Assembly: GCF_023284065.1 (NCBI RefSeq)
Contig: NZ_JAKIKP010000005.1
Coordinates: 124,001-188,000, forward strand
Source of the DNA: Shewanella gaetbuli
GTDB taxonomy: Bacteria > Pseudomonadota > Gammaproteobacteria > Enterobacterales > Shewanellaceae
Direction of reading: 5' to 3'
DNA: 64,000 nt
Shown: piece after piece, positions 1 to 8,271 of the stretch
How the letters are laid out: each line of letters begins with the position of its first letter
How positions within the stretch are numbered: the stretch's first letter is position 1
Made by a program: the position numbers and the translations under genes
Notes under the pieces: model-generated
Seen by the model: the letters and a program-made list of their open reading frames with translations, nothing else
The model's database searches: none
What the model was told of the DNA's origin: nothing

Positions 1-35
1 GCCATCATGACGTCTAAATTAACAATTATTTCCAT
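1..35 (-). CDS. Xre-family small HTH regulator, YozG-like (5' fragment)
   Basis: Only the first 11 codons lie in the window; the gene runs off the left edge. The peptide begins MEIIVNLDVMMA, which matches the typical opening of small (about 65-75 residue) YozG-type Cro/C1 regulators. The ATG lies 2 bases after the stop of the DUF2975 gene, so the two are probably translated together. Pairing of a DUF2975 membrane protein with such a regulator is a known arrangement. The identification rests on a short N-terminus and its context. Confidence 0.6.
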   Translation of the reverse strand, partial: MEIIVNLDVMM

Positions 36-37
36 GG

Positions 38-556
38 CTAAATAAACTCTTTATTTTCATCTTCAACGTCTTTGGCCGTTTTAAGTAAATGGGCAATGAG
101 CAACAATAATAACATGGTGAGTATGTTGCTAAAATCTATCAATATCTCTATGTGATCACCCGTTGCAAAAAAGTCTTTGTGGTAGGTTTTAATTGCATAA
201 TCTGTCATTACTCCAAGAATGATGCTTGCTGCATTTGTCCAAACTAACCATAGATAACAGTTAAGACTATCCTTGCTAAAAAAATGACCCGACTGAAATA
301 TTCCAAGTAATTTTTGTAGCCAGAAAGTCAACAACAGCATACATATTATGCTGGGTGAAATAATAAACCAAAGCGCGGTGTTGTTGGTGTTTGGGTGATT
401 CCATAAATCGCTAAACAGAGCTTGTTGGACAAAACGAATTTCATTATGAGCAAAATAATAATAACCCCAATAGCCTAATACGAGCATGGCGGTCAGTATG
501 CTTGCCCACCTTAAATAGCCACAAAGTTGACTCAACTGTTTTCTATTCACTTTCAT
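38..556 (-). CDS. DUF2975-type four-helix membrane protein
   Basis: A 172-residue inner-membrane protein with four hydrophobic segments at about residues 15-35, 60-82, 100-120 and 140-160. Size, layout and the small Xre gene 2 bases downstream fit the DUF2975 family, whose molecular function is unknown. These pairs are thought to be regulator and membrane partner. The start is uncertain: an AGAGGGG ribosome site sits only about 2 bases from the ATG, whereas a GTG at codon 3 would have normal spacing. The gene is divergent from the S9 peptidase at 719. Confidence 0.6.
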   Translation of the reverse strand: MKVNRKQLSQLCGYLRWASILTAMLVLGYWGYYYFAHNEIRFVQQALFSDLWNHPNTNNTALWFIISPSIICMLLLTFWLQKLLGIFQSGHFFSKDSLNCYLWLVWTNAASIILGVMTDYAIKTYHKDFFATGDHIEILIDFSNILTMLLLLLIAHLLKTAKDVEDENKEFI

Positions 557-718
557 CCCCTCTATTTAACGCCTGTTAATCTATAAATTGATATTAGCAC
601 ACATGGCATTAAAGCAAAACAATATAAAATTATCGTTTTACAATAATTAAATGTTGTGTAACTATGTTTATAAGTTAGGTTGAAAAATGACCTGCAAGTG
701 ATGGAACAGTGAGGCTTT

Positions 719-2785
719 ATGATGTATTTACAGAAAAAAATAAGCTTATTTACCTTGAACAGTGTTTTTGTCTTGTTGCTGATGGGATGCAGTCAGGTGA
801 CTTCACAGGACTCGGTGCCGACTCCAATTAAGATTAATGAACCACTTAATCAAGCTCCTCTTATTGAGATGGAGAAGTTTTTTGATGTAGATAAGGTATC
901 AAGTGTTCAAAGTTCATTTGATGGCAAGTGGCTTGCATTTCGTAAAGAGTATCTAGGCGTTAATAATATTTATTTACTTAAGGCTGGCGCCCCTATAGAA
1001 CAGGCGGTTGCGGTAACAACTTTTGCCGACCCCGTACTGAGTTTTATTTGGTCTAATAATGATAACCGCTTGTTTTTTAGTCAAGACAAAGGGGGCAATG
1101 AACAGTATCAAATTTTTCAGTTAAGCCTATTTAATCAAGCAAATGAATTGCAACCACAGGTGGTGCAATTAACCCACAACCCTAATGTTAAATACCGTTT
1201 GAAAGGTCAGGCTAGTGCGAACCCCGAGTTATTGAATATTAAGGCGAATCATGATGAACCATCGCGTTCTGACTTTTATAATTTAAATTTAAAAACAGGT
1301 GAATTACAGTTAGTACATAAAAATACTCAAGCATTTACCGATGCAATTTTTAATGAAAACGGGCAATTAGTGTTAGGTGTCAGTGCCCCGCTTGATAATA
1401 CTGAGAGCCTATTTGCCTATATTGATGGTCAATGGGAACTGATGCAGCAATCTGAGCCTAATTCGACCATTGATATTCTGAACTATAACAGCAAAAAACA
1501 ATTGGCCTATATCAGCTCGAATGCGCAAGGGCGTGATAAAACGGCATTATTGGCCTTGAGTCTTCGAGATAAAACCATTACTGAAGTTCATGCTGACCCT
1601 GAAGATGAAGCTAATATTTATAATGTAAAATTTAATCAACAAGGTGAACCTATTGCAGTATCTTATTATGGAGGACGATTAAGAACTTATCCGCTTTCAG
1701 CAGAGTTTGCTAAACCGTGGCAACAAATCCAGTCAATATTTGGTGAAGAGGTTGAAGTACATATAAAAGAGACTAATCAACAATCAGGTTTATGGCACTT
1801 AACGGTGGCCAGTGATGTTGAAAGTACCCGTCATTACCAATTTAATACCCAAACCGGTGAGGCGAAACTGCTGCTAAAAATCGCCCCTAAAATATCAGCA
1901 GATCGTTTATCAAAAAGACACGTTGCACATTACCAAGCCCGAGATGGTGTGATAATTCAGGCTTATTTAACCTTACCAAAGCAGCAGCAAAGTAACTTGC
2001 CAACAATCATCTTGCCTCATGGTGGGCCATGGGCAAGAGACTATTGGACGTTAGATTCAGGCTACTTTAATAGTGTTGCGCAGTTTTTAGCTAACCGAGG
2101 GTATGCGGTATTACAACCTAACTTTCGTGCATCAACGGGCTTTGGCAAGCAATTTATTAAGCTGGCTAATAAGAACTGGGGCACAGGTTCTATGCAGCAC
2201 GATTTAACGGATGGCGTTGAATACTTGATTAGACAAGGTATCGCAGACCCAAAACGCTTGGGTATTATGGGGGGCTCATACGGTGGGTATGCTGCATTGG
2301 CTGGCGCAACATTTACTCCTGATTTATATAAAGCGGTGATTTCATATGTTGGGCCATCTAGCCTTATTAGTTTAATGGAGTCTTTCCCGCCTTATTGGCG
2401 CCCGTATATGGGAGACTGGATTGACGGTGTTGGAGATATTGAAATTCCGGAGCAACGATCTGATATTGAAGCACGCTCACCGATTAATTATGTCGATAGA
2501 ATTAAAGCACCGGTATTATTGGTTCAAGGTGCAAATGACCCTCGAGTACCACAACAAGAATCAGACAATATGGCTAAAAAGATGCACAGCCAGTCGTTAC
2601 CAGTAGAGTATATTTTGGCAAAAGATGAAGGCCATGGTTTTGTAAAGCGAGATAACAAGTTGGCATATATTGTGGCTATGGAGCGTTTTTTTGCTAAACA
2701 CTTAGGGGGAAGACAAAGCACTAATGTTGATGAGAAAATAGTGGCGCATCTTAAGTCATTACAAGTCGATATTAATAATCTATAA
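719..2785 (+). CDS. S9 family prolyl oligopeptidase-like serine peptidase, lipoprotein
   Basis: A 688-residue exported peptidase. The N-terminus carries a lipoprotein signal with lipobox LLMGC (Cys at about residue 24), so it is probably membrane anchored in the periplasm or outer membrane. A beta-propeller-like region is followed by an alpha/beta-hydrolase domain from about residue 410. The catalytic triad is visible: Ser520 in GGSYGGY, Asp607 in GANDPRV and His639 in DEGHGF. The family cleaves short peptides, often after proline or with aminopeptidase activity; the substrate cannot be told. Two ATGs occur in tandem (719 and 722); the second has better spacing from the GAGG at 711-714. The gene stands alone and converges on the EAL gene. 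Confidence 0.88.
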   Translation: MMYLQKKISLFTLNSVFVLLLMGCSQVTSQDSVPTPIKINEPLNQAPLIEMEKFFDVDKVSSVQSSFDGKWLAFRKEYLGVNNIYLLKAGAPIEQAVAVTTFADPVLSFIWSNNDNRLFFSQDKGGNEQYQIFQLSLFNQANELQPQVVQLTHNPNVKYRLKGQASANPELLNIKANHDEPSRSDFYNLNLKTGELQLVHKNTQAFTDAIFNENGQLVLGVSAPLDNTESLFAYIDGQWELMQQSEPNSTIDILNYNSKKQLAYISSNAQGRDKTALLALSLRDKTITEVHADPEDEANIYNVKFNQQGEPIAVSYYGGRLRTYPLSAEFAKPWQQIQSIFGEEVEVHIKETNQQSGLWHLTVASDVESTRHYQFNTQTGEAKLLLKIAPKISADRLSKRHVAHYQARDGVIIQAYLTLPKQQQSNLPTIILPHGGPWARDYWTLDSGYFNSVAQFLANRGYAVLQPNFRASTGFGKQFIKLANKNWGTGSMQHDLTDGVEYLIRQGIADPKRLGIMGGSYGGYAALAGATFTPDLYKAVISYVGPSSLISLMESFPPYWRPYMGDWIDGVGDIEIPEQRSDIEARSPINYVDRIKAPVLLVQGANDPRVPQQESDNMAKKMHSQSLPVEYILAKDEGHGFVKRDNKLAYIVAMERFFAKHLGGRQSTNVDEKIVAHLKSLQVDINNL

Positions 2786-2796
2786 CGTCAACTATC

Positions 2797-2883
2797 ACCT
2801 GATTGCTTGTCTTATTTTGAGCAAGCAAATGGGTGAATTTTAACGGTCAGTAAGCCTTAACAGATTAAAGGCTTACTTTATTT
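2797..2883. terminator. Two hairpins between convergent genes
   Basis: The first stem pairs TTGCTTG (2803-2809) with CAAGCAA (2822-2828), extended by outer CACC/GGGTG pairing. The second pairs GTAAGCC (2850-2856) with GGCTTAC (2870-2876) and is followed on the plus strand by TTTATTTTTAT. The second stem overlaps the stop codon of the EAL gene. It looks like a rho-independent terminator for the S9 peptidase. Confidence 0.6.
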
Positions 2884-4489
2884 TTATCGGCTTTATTTTA
2901 AATCGTTTTGAAAAAATGCGTTTTTTGGTCACCCGTTTTTTGGTAACAGGTTTTTTTGTTGTGGTGTTAGCTGATTGCAATGCGGCGATAAACTCTTCGC
3001 TTGATAGGGGTTTGTAAAAATAATATCCCTGAATGATGTTAACCCCTTTAGCTTGCAAGTATTCGACCTGCTCAAGGCTTTCAACTCCTTCAGCAATTAT
3101 TTCCAGTTTAGAGGCTTTTGCATAAGCGATAATGGCATCAATGGTATTCACGTTGAAGCTATCTTTAGCGCCTATAGAGTCGATAAACATCTTGTCAATT
3201 TTTAATGATGAAATACCTAACTTTTCAATATAACTAAAGCCGCCATAACCGGTACCAGCATCATCAAGCTTTGATGAAATTCCTAAGTCATAAAAAAATT
3301 CTAATTGGCTGCGAGTGAGATCAAGTTCTTTTATGGGCTTTCTTTCTGTAATCTCCATGGCAATTTGGTTACCAAACAACGCTTTTTTATCAATGATATG
3401 AGACTTCATTTGCTTATAAAATTTAGCTGAAAATAGGTGGTCTGGAACGATATTTATACTAAAGAAAATCTTATCTTTGAGGTGTTCAATCTTTTTAATA
3501 TCAGAAAATACATGCTCTAACATGCAATCAGTCATGGGTAAAATAAGATTACTTTCTTCAGCATAAGGAATAAATTTATAGGGTGGAATTAAATTACCCT
3601 CATCATTATTCCATCTCATTAATATTTCACAGCCAATAATTTTATTCGTTTCAGAGTTAACAATAGGCTGATAATAAGGAATAAACTGTTTCCGTTTGAT
3701 GGCTCTTAATATATTGGTCCTAAAAGAGGCGTGTCCGGTACTGTAGTTGTGTAGCATGACACTGAAAATTGACGCAAGAAAAAGGCTGATGAGGAGTTGT
3801 GCGGTCATATCTAAATTCAGATATTCATTGAGAAACTCTTGATTACCTTTAATGATAAATTCAAGGTTAAGTGTGCCATTAGCTAGCATGGCTGTTTCTG
3901 CTATCATTTCTTTGCCGGTAAATTCACCGGATTCATACTTGATCACAGGCTCAGTGATAATGTTGATTTGATAGCTATAACAGTTTTCACAATTAATGGG
4001 TAAATACGACTTTACGTTTAGTTCAGTTAAACTGGCTGAATAGGTGAATTGCCCTAAATAGCGTCTAATCGACAATTCTTCACGGCCTTTGAGATCAGGA
4101 TTTGAAATGGTCAGAGAAAAATTTGGGCGATCTTTTAAAAGATGGTGAATCATGAAAAAGCCAGGGCGTTCTACATGCATTGATTGGCAACGAATGAATA
4201 TATCTTCGGTGATACCAAGCCATCTTAAGCTGTTGGTATCGTAGACAATTTGGCGAAGTTCTGCAATTCTATCCGTGTCACATTCAAAGCCCGCTTCTAC
4301 GGGCTCTAACGAGGAGAGGGTATCAATGGTGGTGTTAATATTCAGTAATAGCTTGTCCATTAAAATGGTGGCATCACGATTCAATAGAAAGTGAGCAAGG
4401 TAGTTATCTGCCTTGCCTACCAGCCAAAATGAACTAGTGAACATAAATAAAAAAAGTAGAGCCACTTTTCTATTTATACGAAATCCCAT
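2873..4489 (-). CDS. CSS-motif sensor EAL-domain c-di-GMP phosphodiesterase
   Basis: A 538-residue inner-membrane protein: TM helix at about residues 9-25, a periplasmic region with cysteines resembling the CSS-motif sensor (including CQS near residue 97), a second TM at about 228-250, then a cytoplasmic EAL domain. EAL signatures are present: E288 in the ExLxR motif (EILMR), SINIVP, ITER, DDAGTGYGG (DDFGTGYSS in most members) and AEGVES. It should hydrolyse c-di-GMP to pGpG. In this family the periplasmic cysteines sense redox state and control activity. No GGDEF domain is present. The tail after about residue 515 is rich in Lys and Arg, which is unusual. It may be cotranscribed with the upstream barrel gene, 33 bases away. 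Confidence 0.88.
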   Translation of the reverse strand: MGFRINRKVALLFLFMFTSSFWLVGKADNYLAHFLLNRDATILMDKLLLNINTTIDTLSSLEPVEAGFECDTDRIAELRQIVYDTNSLRWLGITEDIFIRCQSMHVERPGFFMIHHLLKDRPNFSLTISNPDLKGREELSIRRYLGQFTYSASLTELNVKSYLPINCENCYSYQINIITEPVIKYESGEFTGKEMIAETAMLANGTLNLEFIIKGNQEFLNEYLNLDMTAQLLISLFLASIFSVMLHNYSTGHASFRTNILRAIKRKQFIPYYQPIVNSETNKIIGCEILMRWNNDEGNLIPPYKFIPYAEESNLILPMTDCMLEHVFSDIKKIEHLKDKIFFSINIVPDHLFSAKFYKQMKSHIIDKKALFGNQIAMEITERKPIKELDLTRSQLEFFYDLGISSKLDDAGTGYGGFSYIEKLGISSLKIDKMFIDSIGAKDSFNVNTIDAIIAYAKASKLEIIAEGVESLEQVEYLQAKGVNIIQGYYFYKPLSSEEFIAALQSANTTTKKPVTKKRVTKKRIFSKRFKIKPIKIK

Positions 4490-4522
4490 TTCTCATTGTC
4501 CTTATCCTTTTGAGTTATTCGG

Positions 4523-5704
4523 TTAAAAACCTATACCAGTTTGAAAGTATATTGCACTATCGTCACCGCTAAAGGCAATATCCACTCCCATTTGTAACCC
4601 ATAACGTCTAGCAATGCTATACCTGAAGCCTACGCCATAAGCATCTATTGTATCAGTGCTTTTATCTTGGCTGGCAAATGCATCTTCAGATGTGCGACCA
4701 ACCCCATAAAAGCCAGAAACCGTCCAACGGTTATCAATGTGATACATCAGCTGAGTTTGAGCTGCAATCACGTTATCCCCTTGGTAACGATACGCCGCCA
4801 CACCTCTTAAGTTAACATAAGGTTTAAGTGTCGGTGGTAAACCTGTGGTATCAGAATTAAAGTATTGGTAGTCACCTGCAAAAGCCCAGGTCCATTTTTT
4901 GTTCAGCGGCACATAGACTTCACCACTCAGGGTTGCGGTATCATAATTATAGTCACTGCCAAAGCTATCACGAAACGCCATATATTCTGCTTCTACAATA
5001 AACCCTTTATTGGGGAAGAAAATATTATTCCTAGTGTCGTACTCTGCATTAATACCTAACCCAGACATGGCTGATTCAGAGCCAATTAAAGTGGATAATA
5101 GTTTATCGATAACCGGGTTAGATGAAGATACGGTTGATTGACTGTATTGCTGTTTTATACCTAAAAACAGTTTGGTATCAGCCACACGAAATTGCAACTT
5201 TTGCATTTCGAGTAACCCCTGAGTTGTGGTGTCGAAACTCAGGGCTCTATTTGGAGGCAGCAATCCGCCTAAATCATTATAAATTTCGAGTTCAGCATTA
5301 CCGTATGCCAATAGACCGATATAACGAATTCGGTCTTGTAAAAATGAATGTCTATGCGCACCAAAACCAAACCAAGTACCATTTTCAGTTCCACCGCCAC
5401 CCACGATGGTGATAGCCGGTGTAATAAGTGATGCTCCACCGTCTAAACTTTCCATGGCTAGTTGTTTTCTGTGTTGCTTTTCTGCTTCAGATTCATGCAA
5501 AAATACTCCAGCAACACCACCACCAACGCCTAAAGCAGGTTCAGTTAACAGTATTGGTACGGGTAAAAATCCATAGGCGTTTTCGGCTAAGTAATCACCC
5601 ATGTCAAATTTGCCATCAATGGGGTCGGTAAACGAGGTTGCGTTAACTTGGCATACAATTAAAACAGGCAGTGCTGCCAGTAAATACTTACAAAAACGAT
5701 TCAT
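4523..5704 (-). CDS. D15/BamA-type outer-membrane beta-barrel protein
   Basis: A 393-residue exported protein with a signal peptide cleaved near residue 22 (VNA). The mature part has alternating beta-strand patterns, Gly and aromatic residues, and ends in IGF, the C-terminal aromatic signal of outer-membrane barrels. The stretch YDTRNNIFFPNKGFIVEAEY is characteristic of the bacterial surface antigen D15/BamA C-terminal barrel. There is no room for POTRA repeats, so it is a barrel-only member rather than BamA or TamA. Its function is unknown. It lies just upstream of the EAL gene on the same strand. Confidence 0.75.
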   Translation of the reverse strand: MNRFCKYLLAALPVLIVCQVNATSFTDPIDGKFDMGDYLAENAYGFLPVPILLTEPALGVGGGVAGVFLHESEAEKQHRKQLAMESLDGGASLITPAITIVGGGGTENGTWFGFGAHRHSFLQDRIRYIGLLAYGNAELEIYNDLGGLLPPNRALSFDTTTQGLLEMQKLQFRVADTKLFLGIKQQYSQSTVSSSNPVIDKLLSTLIGSESAMSGLGINAEYDTRNNIFFPNKGFIVEAEYMAFRDSFGSDYNYDTATLSGEVYVPLNKKWTWAFAGDYQYFNSDTTGLPPTLKPYVNLRGVAAYRYQGDNVIAAQTQLMYHIDNRWTVSGFYGVGRTSEDAFASQDKSTDTIDAYGVGFRYSIARRYGLQMGVDIAFSGDDSAIYFQTGIGF

Positions 5705-6176
5705 ATTGAGTCAATGCCTACTTTAATGCTGTCAGATTTAAATATGGGGTGAAAATGATGGCCAAGCCAATATTTGGTTTATGCGCCATTAATATTTCAG
5801 GCTGTATATTTGTAAAAAATCACACAAAACATGAAGCTAATATCATGTTTGGGTTGAATATCGAATAATTATAAAGACTGATGAGTCGCATCCCACATCG
5901 CTTTTGATGGGTGAGATCCTACTAACTTAACATTTGTCAGTTATTTTACTGGTCTTGGTTTACGGGTTAGTGTCAGCAGCATTAGTGCATTAATTGTAGG
6001 AGGTATTTATAGGAATGTAAAAAACTGCTGGTGGAATTCTTCAGTGGTAACATACTGTTAATCTTTAGCGTGATTAGGTAATATGCGAGGTTGAGGACGA
6101 CCTCAGCAATGGCTTTATGTGATTGATACTCAACGGGGACGGCCCCATCTGTTAATTATTCAGGTAGGAGCCTATA
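5705..6176. other. Intergenic region, divergent promoters expected
   Basis: This 472-base stretch separates the barrel gene (minus) from the secreted-protein gene (plus). I see no gene. A short inverted repeat, GAGGT/ACCTC, lies near 6088-6105 and the region is AT-rich. No promoter or operator stands out. Confidence 0.4.
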
Positions 6177-6923
6177 GTGAAAGTTTTTAATCCGTTGTCT
6201 TATATTACATTTTTTATTTTTTTGACCTTCAGTTACAGTCTATTAGCTGCGACCCCAAAACATCAACATGATTCTGATTCTATTCTTGCTCCCAGTATGG
6301 GTTTACATGGGATGTTACTTTTTGGCAATGAATCTGCACTTTTTGCCTCTCATCTCCCCATGTTTCACACGCCCCATAATGCACAGGTTATTGTTCAACT
6401 GAGCTTTAATCAAAAGCATATTCAGCAGCAAATGATTACCCAAATGGCTCAAGAGCATAGTGACTCTGTTTGGACTATAGTGCCGCAACATTTTGATCTT
6501 GCAAGGCTTAGCCCAACAGCAAAGCATGCTATTGATGAATTAACCGTTGATGTATTTGAGGGGCACTTTGAGCGGGGAGGTCACTTGCGTTGGGCTAAGA
6601 AAAAAATAAAGCTAGAAAAAGTATTGGTTTTTAGTCCATTAAGTTTGACCGAAGTAGAAGACACTCGAAGTACTACTCATTATTTTACTGTTAATAATAG
6701 CGCCTCAGATCGCACGCAGTTTTTAGTTAAAAAATTGACTCACCGACCTGATGCCGACCATATTTTGAAGTTAACTGGCGTAAAACAAGCTTTATCTGAA
6801 TATTATCAGTTTCCACTCAAAAACCATTTATATACAGAGGTTCAGCAAATTCAGTCGCAGTTTAAAAACAATGAAACAACAAAGGTTTCGCAAATTTATT
6901 TAGAATTGAATGAGCTTCAATAA
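6177..6923 (+). CDS. Exported protein of unknown function
   Basis: A 248-residue protein with a signal peptide cleaved after about residue 24 (LLA-A). It contains HGMLLFG and SHLPMFHTPHN near residues 44-67, a His/Pro block I recall from a widespread family of secreted proteins without assigned function. It starts at GTG 6177, preceded by a clear AGGAG, so the non-ATG start is well supported. No catalytic motif is recognisable. The glutamine amidotransferase gene follows 67 bases later on the same strand. Confidence 0.6.
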   Translation: MKVFNPLSYITFFIFLTFSYSLLAATPKHQHDSDSILAPSMGLHGMLLFGNESALFASHLPMFHTPHNAQVIVQLSFNQKHIQQQMITQMAQEHSDSVWTIVPQHFDLARLSPTAKHAIDELTVDVFEGHFERGGHLRWAKKKIKLEKVLVFSPLSLTEVEDTRSTTHYFTVNNSASDRTQFLVKKLTHRPDADHILKLTGVKQALSEYYQFPLKNHLYTEVQQIQSQFKNNETTKVSQIYLELNELQ

Positions 6924-6990
6924 ATATTTTGATACTTAGGTAAATTGAAAGTTAACTCATAAATACGTCGAAAAAGTTGTGATATAAATT

Positions 6991-7644
6991 ATGAATATTA
7001 TTGTTTTTCAACATCATAAATCTGAAGGTGCTGGGCGTATTAGCCAATGGGCAAATGACAGAAATGTGGTGTTGCACCCCTGTTTGGCTCCAGACTGGTT
7101 TACTCATAAGCGCCAATTTAATAGTAGGTTTGATGGAATTATTATCTTGGGTGGGCCAATGAATGTGGATGATAATCCACTGTGGATGCGCCATGAGCAG
7201 AGTTATATTCAACAGGCTTTAGCGCTACAAAAACCGATATTGGCAATTTGTTTAGGGGCTCAACTGGTGGCTAAAGCATTAGGTGCTGAAATTTATGAAT
7301 TACCTGAAGCAGAAATGAATTGGCAAATTATCCAGTTTAGCGATAAACGAGCAATGAGCGTACCCCAGTGGCATGAACAAGGTTTTCAATTCTCGTTATC
7401 TGCAATAGAAAACCATAGCTTAACAATAGAAGCTCATTCTCCTGCTTGCCCACAACAACTTTATCGAGGTAAAAATGTATTAGGTGTGCAGTTTCATCCC
7501 GAGTGGCATGAGGAACAATTAGTGTTGTTACGCGAGGCTTTTAAAACTGACTGCCCGTTTATTAAGTCAGAAAATATTCAGCAACAGCAAGTGTTGCAAC
7601 AGTGGTTTTTTAGTGAATTAGACTGGCTTTTTAAATCAAGGTAA
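6991..7644 (+). CDS. Class I glutamine amidotransferase (GMP synthase-like)
   Basis: A 217-residue cytoplasmic protein with a class I glutamine amidotransferase fold. The nucleophile is Cys87 in the elbow ICLGAQL; His169 and Glu171 lie in GVQFHPEW. The nearby GGPMNVDD matches the oxyanion strand. These stand-alone enzymes release ammonia from glutamine, or have been reused as gamma-glutamyl hydrolases. The partner or substrate is not evident here. It is not GuaA, since no synthetase domain follows. Confidence 0.82.
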   Translation: MNIIVFQHHKSEGAGRISQWANDRNVVLHPCLAPDWFTHKRQFNSRFDGIIILGGPMNVDDNPLWMRHEQSYIQQALALQKPILAICLGAQLVAKALGAEIYELPEAEMNWQIIQFSDKRAMSVPQWHEQGFQFSLSAIENHSLTIEAHSPACPQQLYRGKNVLGVQFHPEWHEEQLVLLREAFKTDCPFIKSENIQQQQVLQQWFFSELDWLFKSR

Positions 7645-7743
7645 TTTTGCCGCTAAAATGGCTTATTTATATGACACACAGCAAAATCATTAATAGCTAA
7701 AAATACTTTCTTCCCCCCTTTAATATTGCAAGGTTTGATATTT

Positions 7744-8214
7744 ATGTCTGTTGAAATTGAACGAAAATATTTAGTAACCGGTGATGAATTTAAAAGTCTG
7801 GCTCATAAAGCTACGCGGATTACTCAAGGTTATTTAAATTCAGATAAATCACGTACTGTTCGAGTAAGAATAATGGGTGATGAAGGTTTTTTAACTATCA
7901 AAGGGATAAGTAATGCTGCTGGTTTGTCTCGCTTTGAGTGGGAAAAACCAATTAGTCTTGCCGAGGCTAAACAGCTATTAGCGTTATGTGAGCCGGGGAT
8001 GATAGATAAAACACGATATTTAGTTGAATTTGAAAAACAAGTGTTTGAGGTAGATGAGTTTTACGGTGAAAACCAAGGGCTTATTGTGGCCGAGTTAGAG
8101 CTAAAATCAGAACAGCAAACGGTTAATTTACCTCATTGGATAGCATCAGAAGTCACTGGTGACGCCAAGTATTATAATTCCTCTTTAATGAAACTGCCGT
8201 ATTCACAATGGTAG
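7744..8214 (+). CDS. CYTH domain protein, probable inorganic triphosphatase
   Basis: A 156-residue protein with the CYTH signature ExExK at its N-terminus (MSVEIERKYLV). The tunnel-fold pattern of alternating basic and acidic strands continues (RTVRVRI, TIKG, FEWEKPI, KTRYLVEF, FEVDEFYG, VAELEL). Members hydrolyse tripolyphosphate or other organic triphosphates using divalent metal. The ATG at 7744 is chosen, because the conserved motif begins there; a TTG 18 bases upstream would add six unconserved residues. Length fits the short bacterial forms without a CHAD domain. Confidence 0.88.
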   Translation: MSVEIERKYLVTGDEFKSLAHKATRITQGYLNSDKSRTVRVRIMGDEGFLTIKGISNAAGLSRFEWEKPISLAEAKQLLALCEPGMIDKTRYLVEFEKQVFEVDEFYGENQGLIVAELELKSEQQTVNLPHWIASEVTGDAKYYNSSLMKLPYSQW

Positions 8215-8229
8215 GTAATTGAGTAACAC

Positions 8230-8263
8230 CCAACCATGGCTAATAAATATAAGCCATGGTTGG
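8230..8263. terminator. Bidirectional terminator hairpin
   Basis: CCAACCATGGCT (8230-8241) pairs perfectly with AGCCATGGTTGG (8252-8263), with a 10-base AT loop. It sits between the convergent CYTH and Xre/DUF3612 genes. There is no long U-tract on either side. Confidence 0.6.
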
Positions 8264-8271
8264 ATGAATAA

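Noticed and set aside
7726..7743. An upstream TTG for the CYTH gene
   Set aside because: The conserved MSVEIERK begins at 7744.
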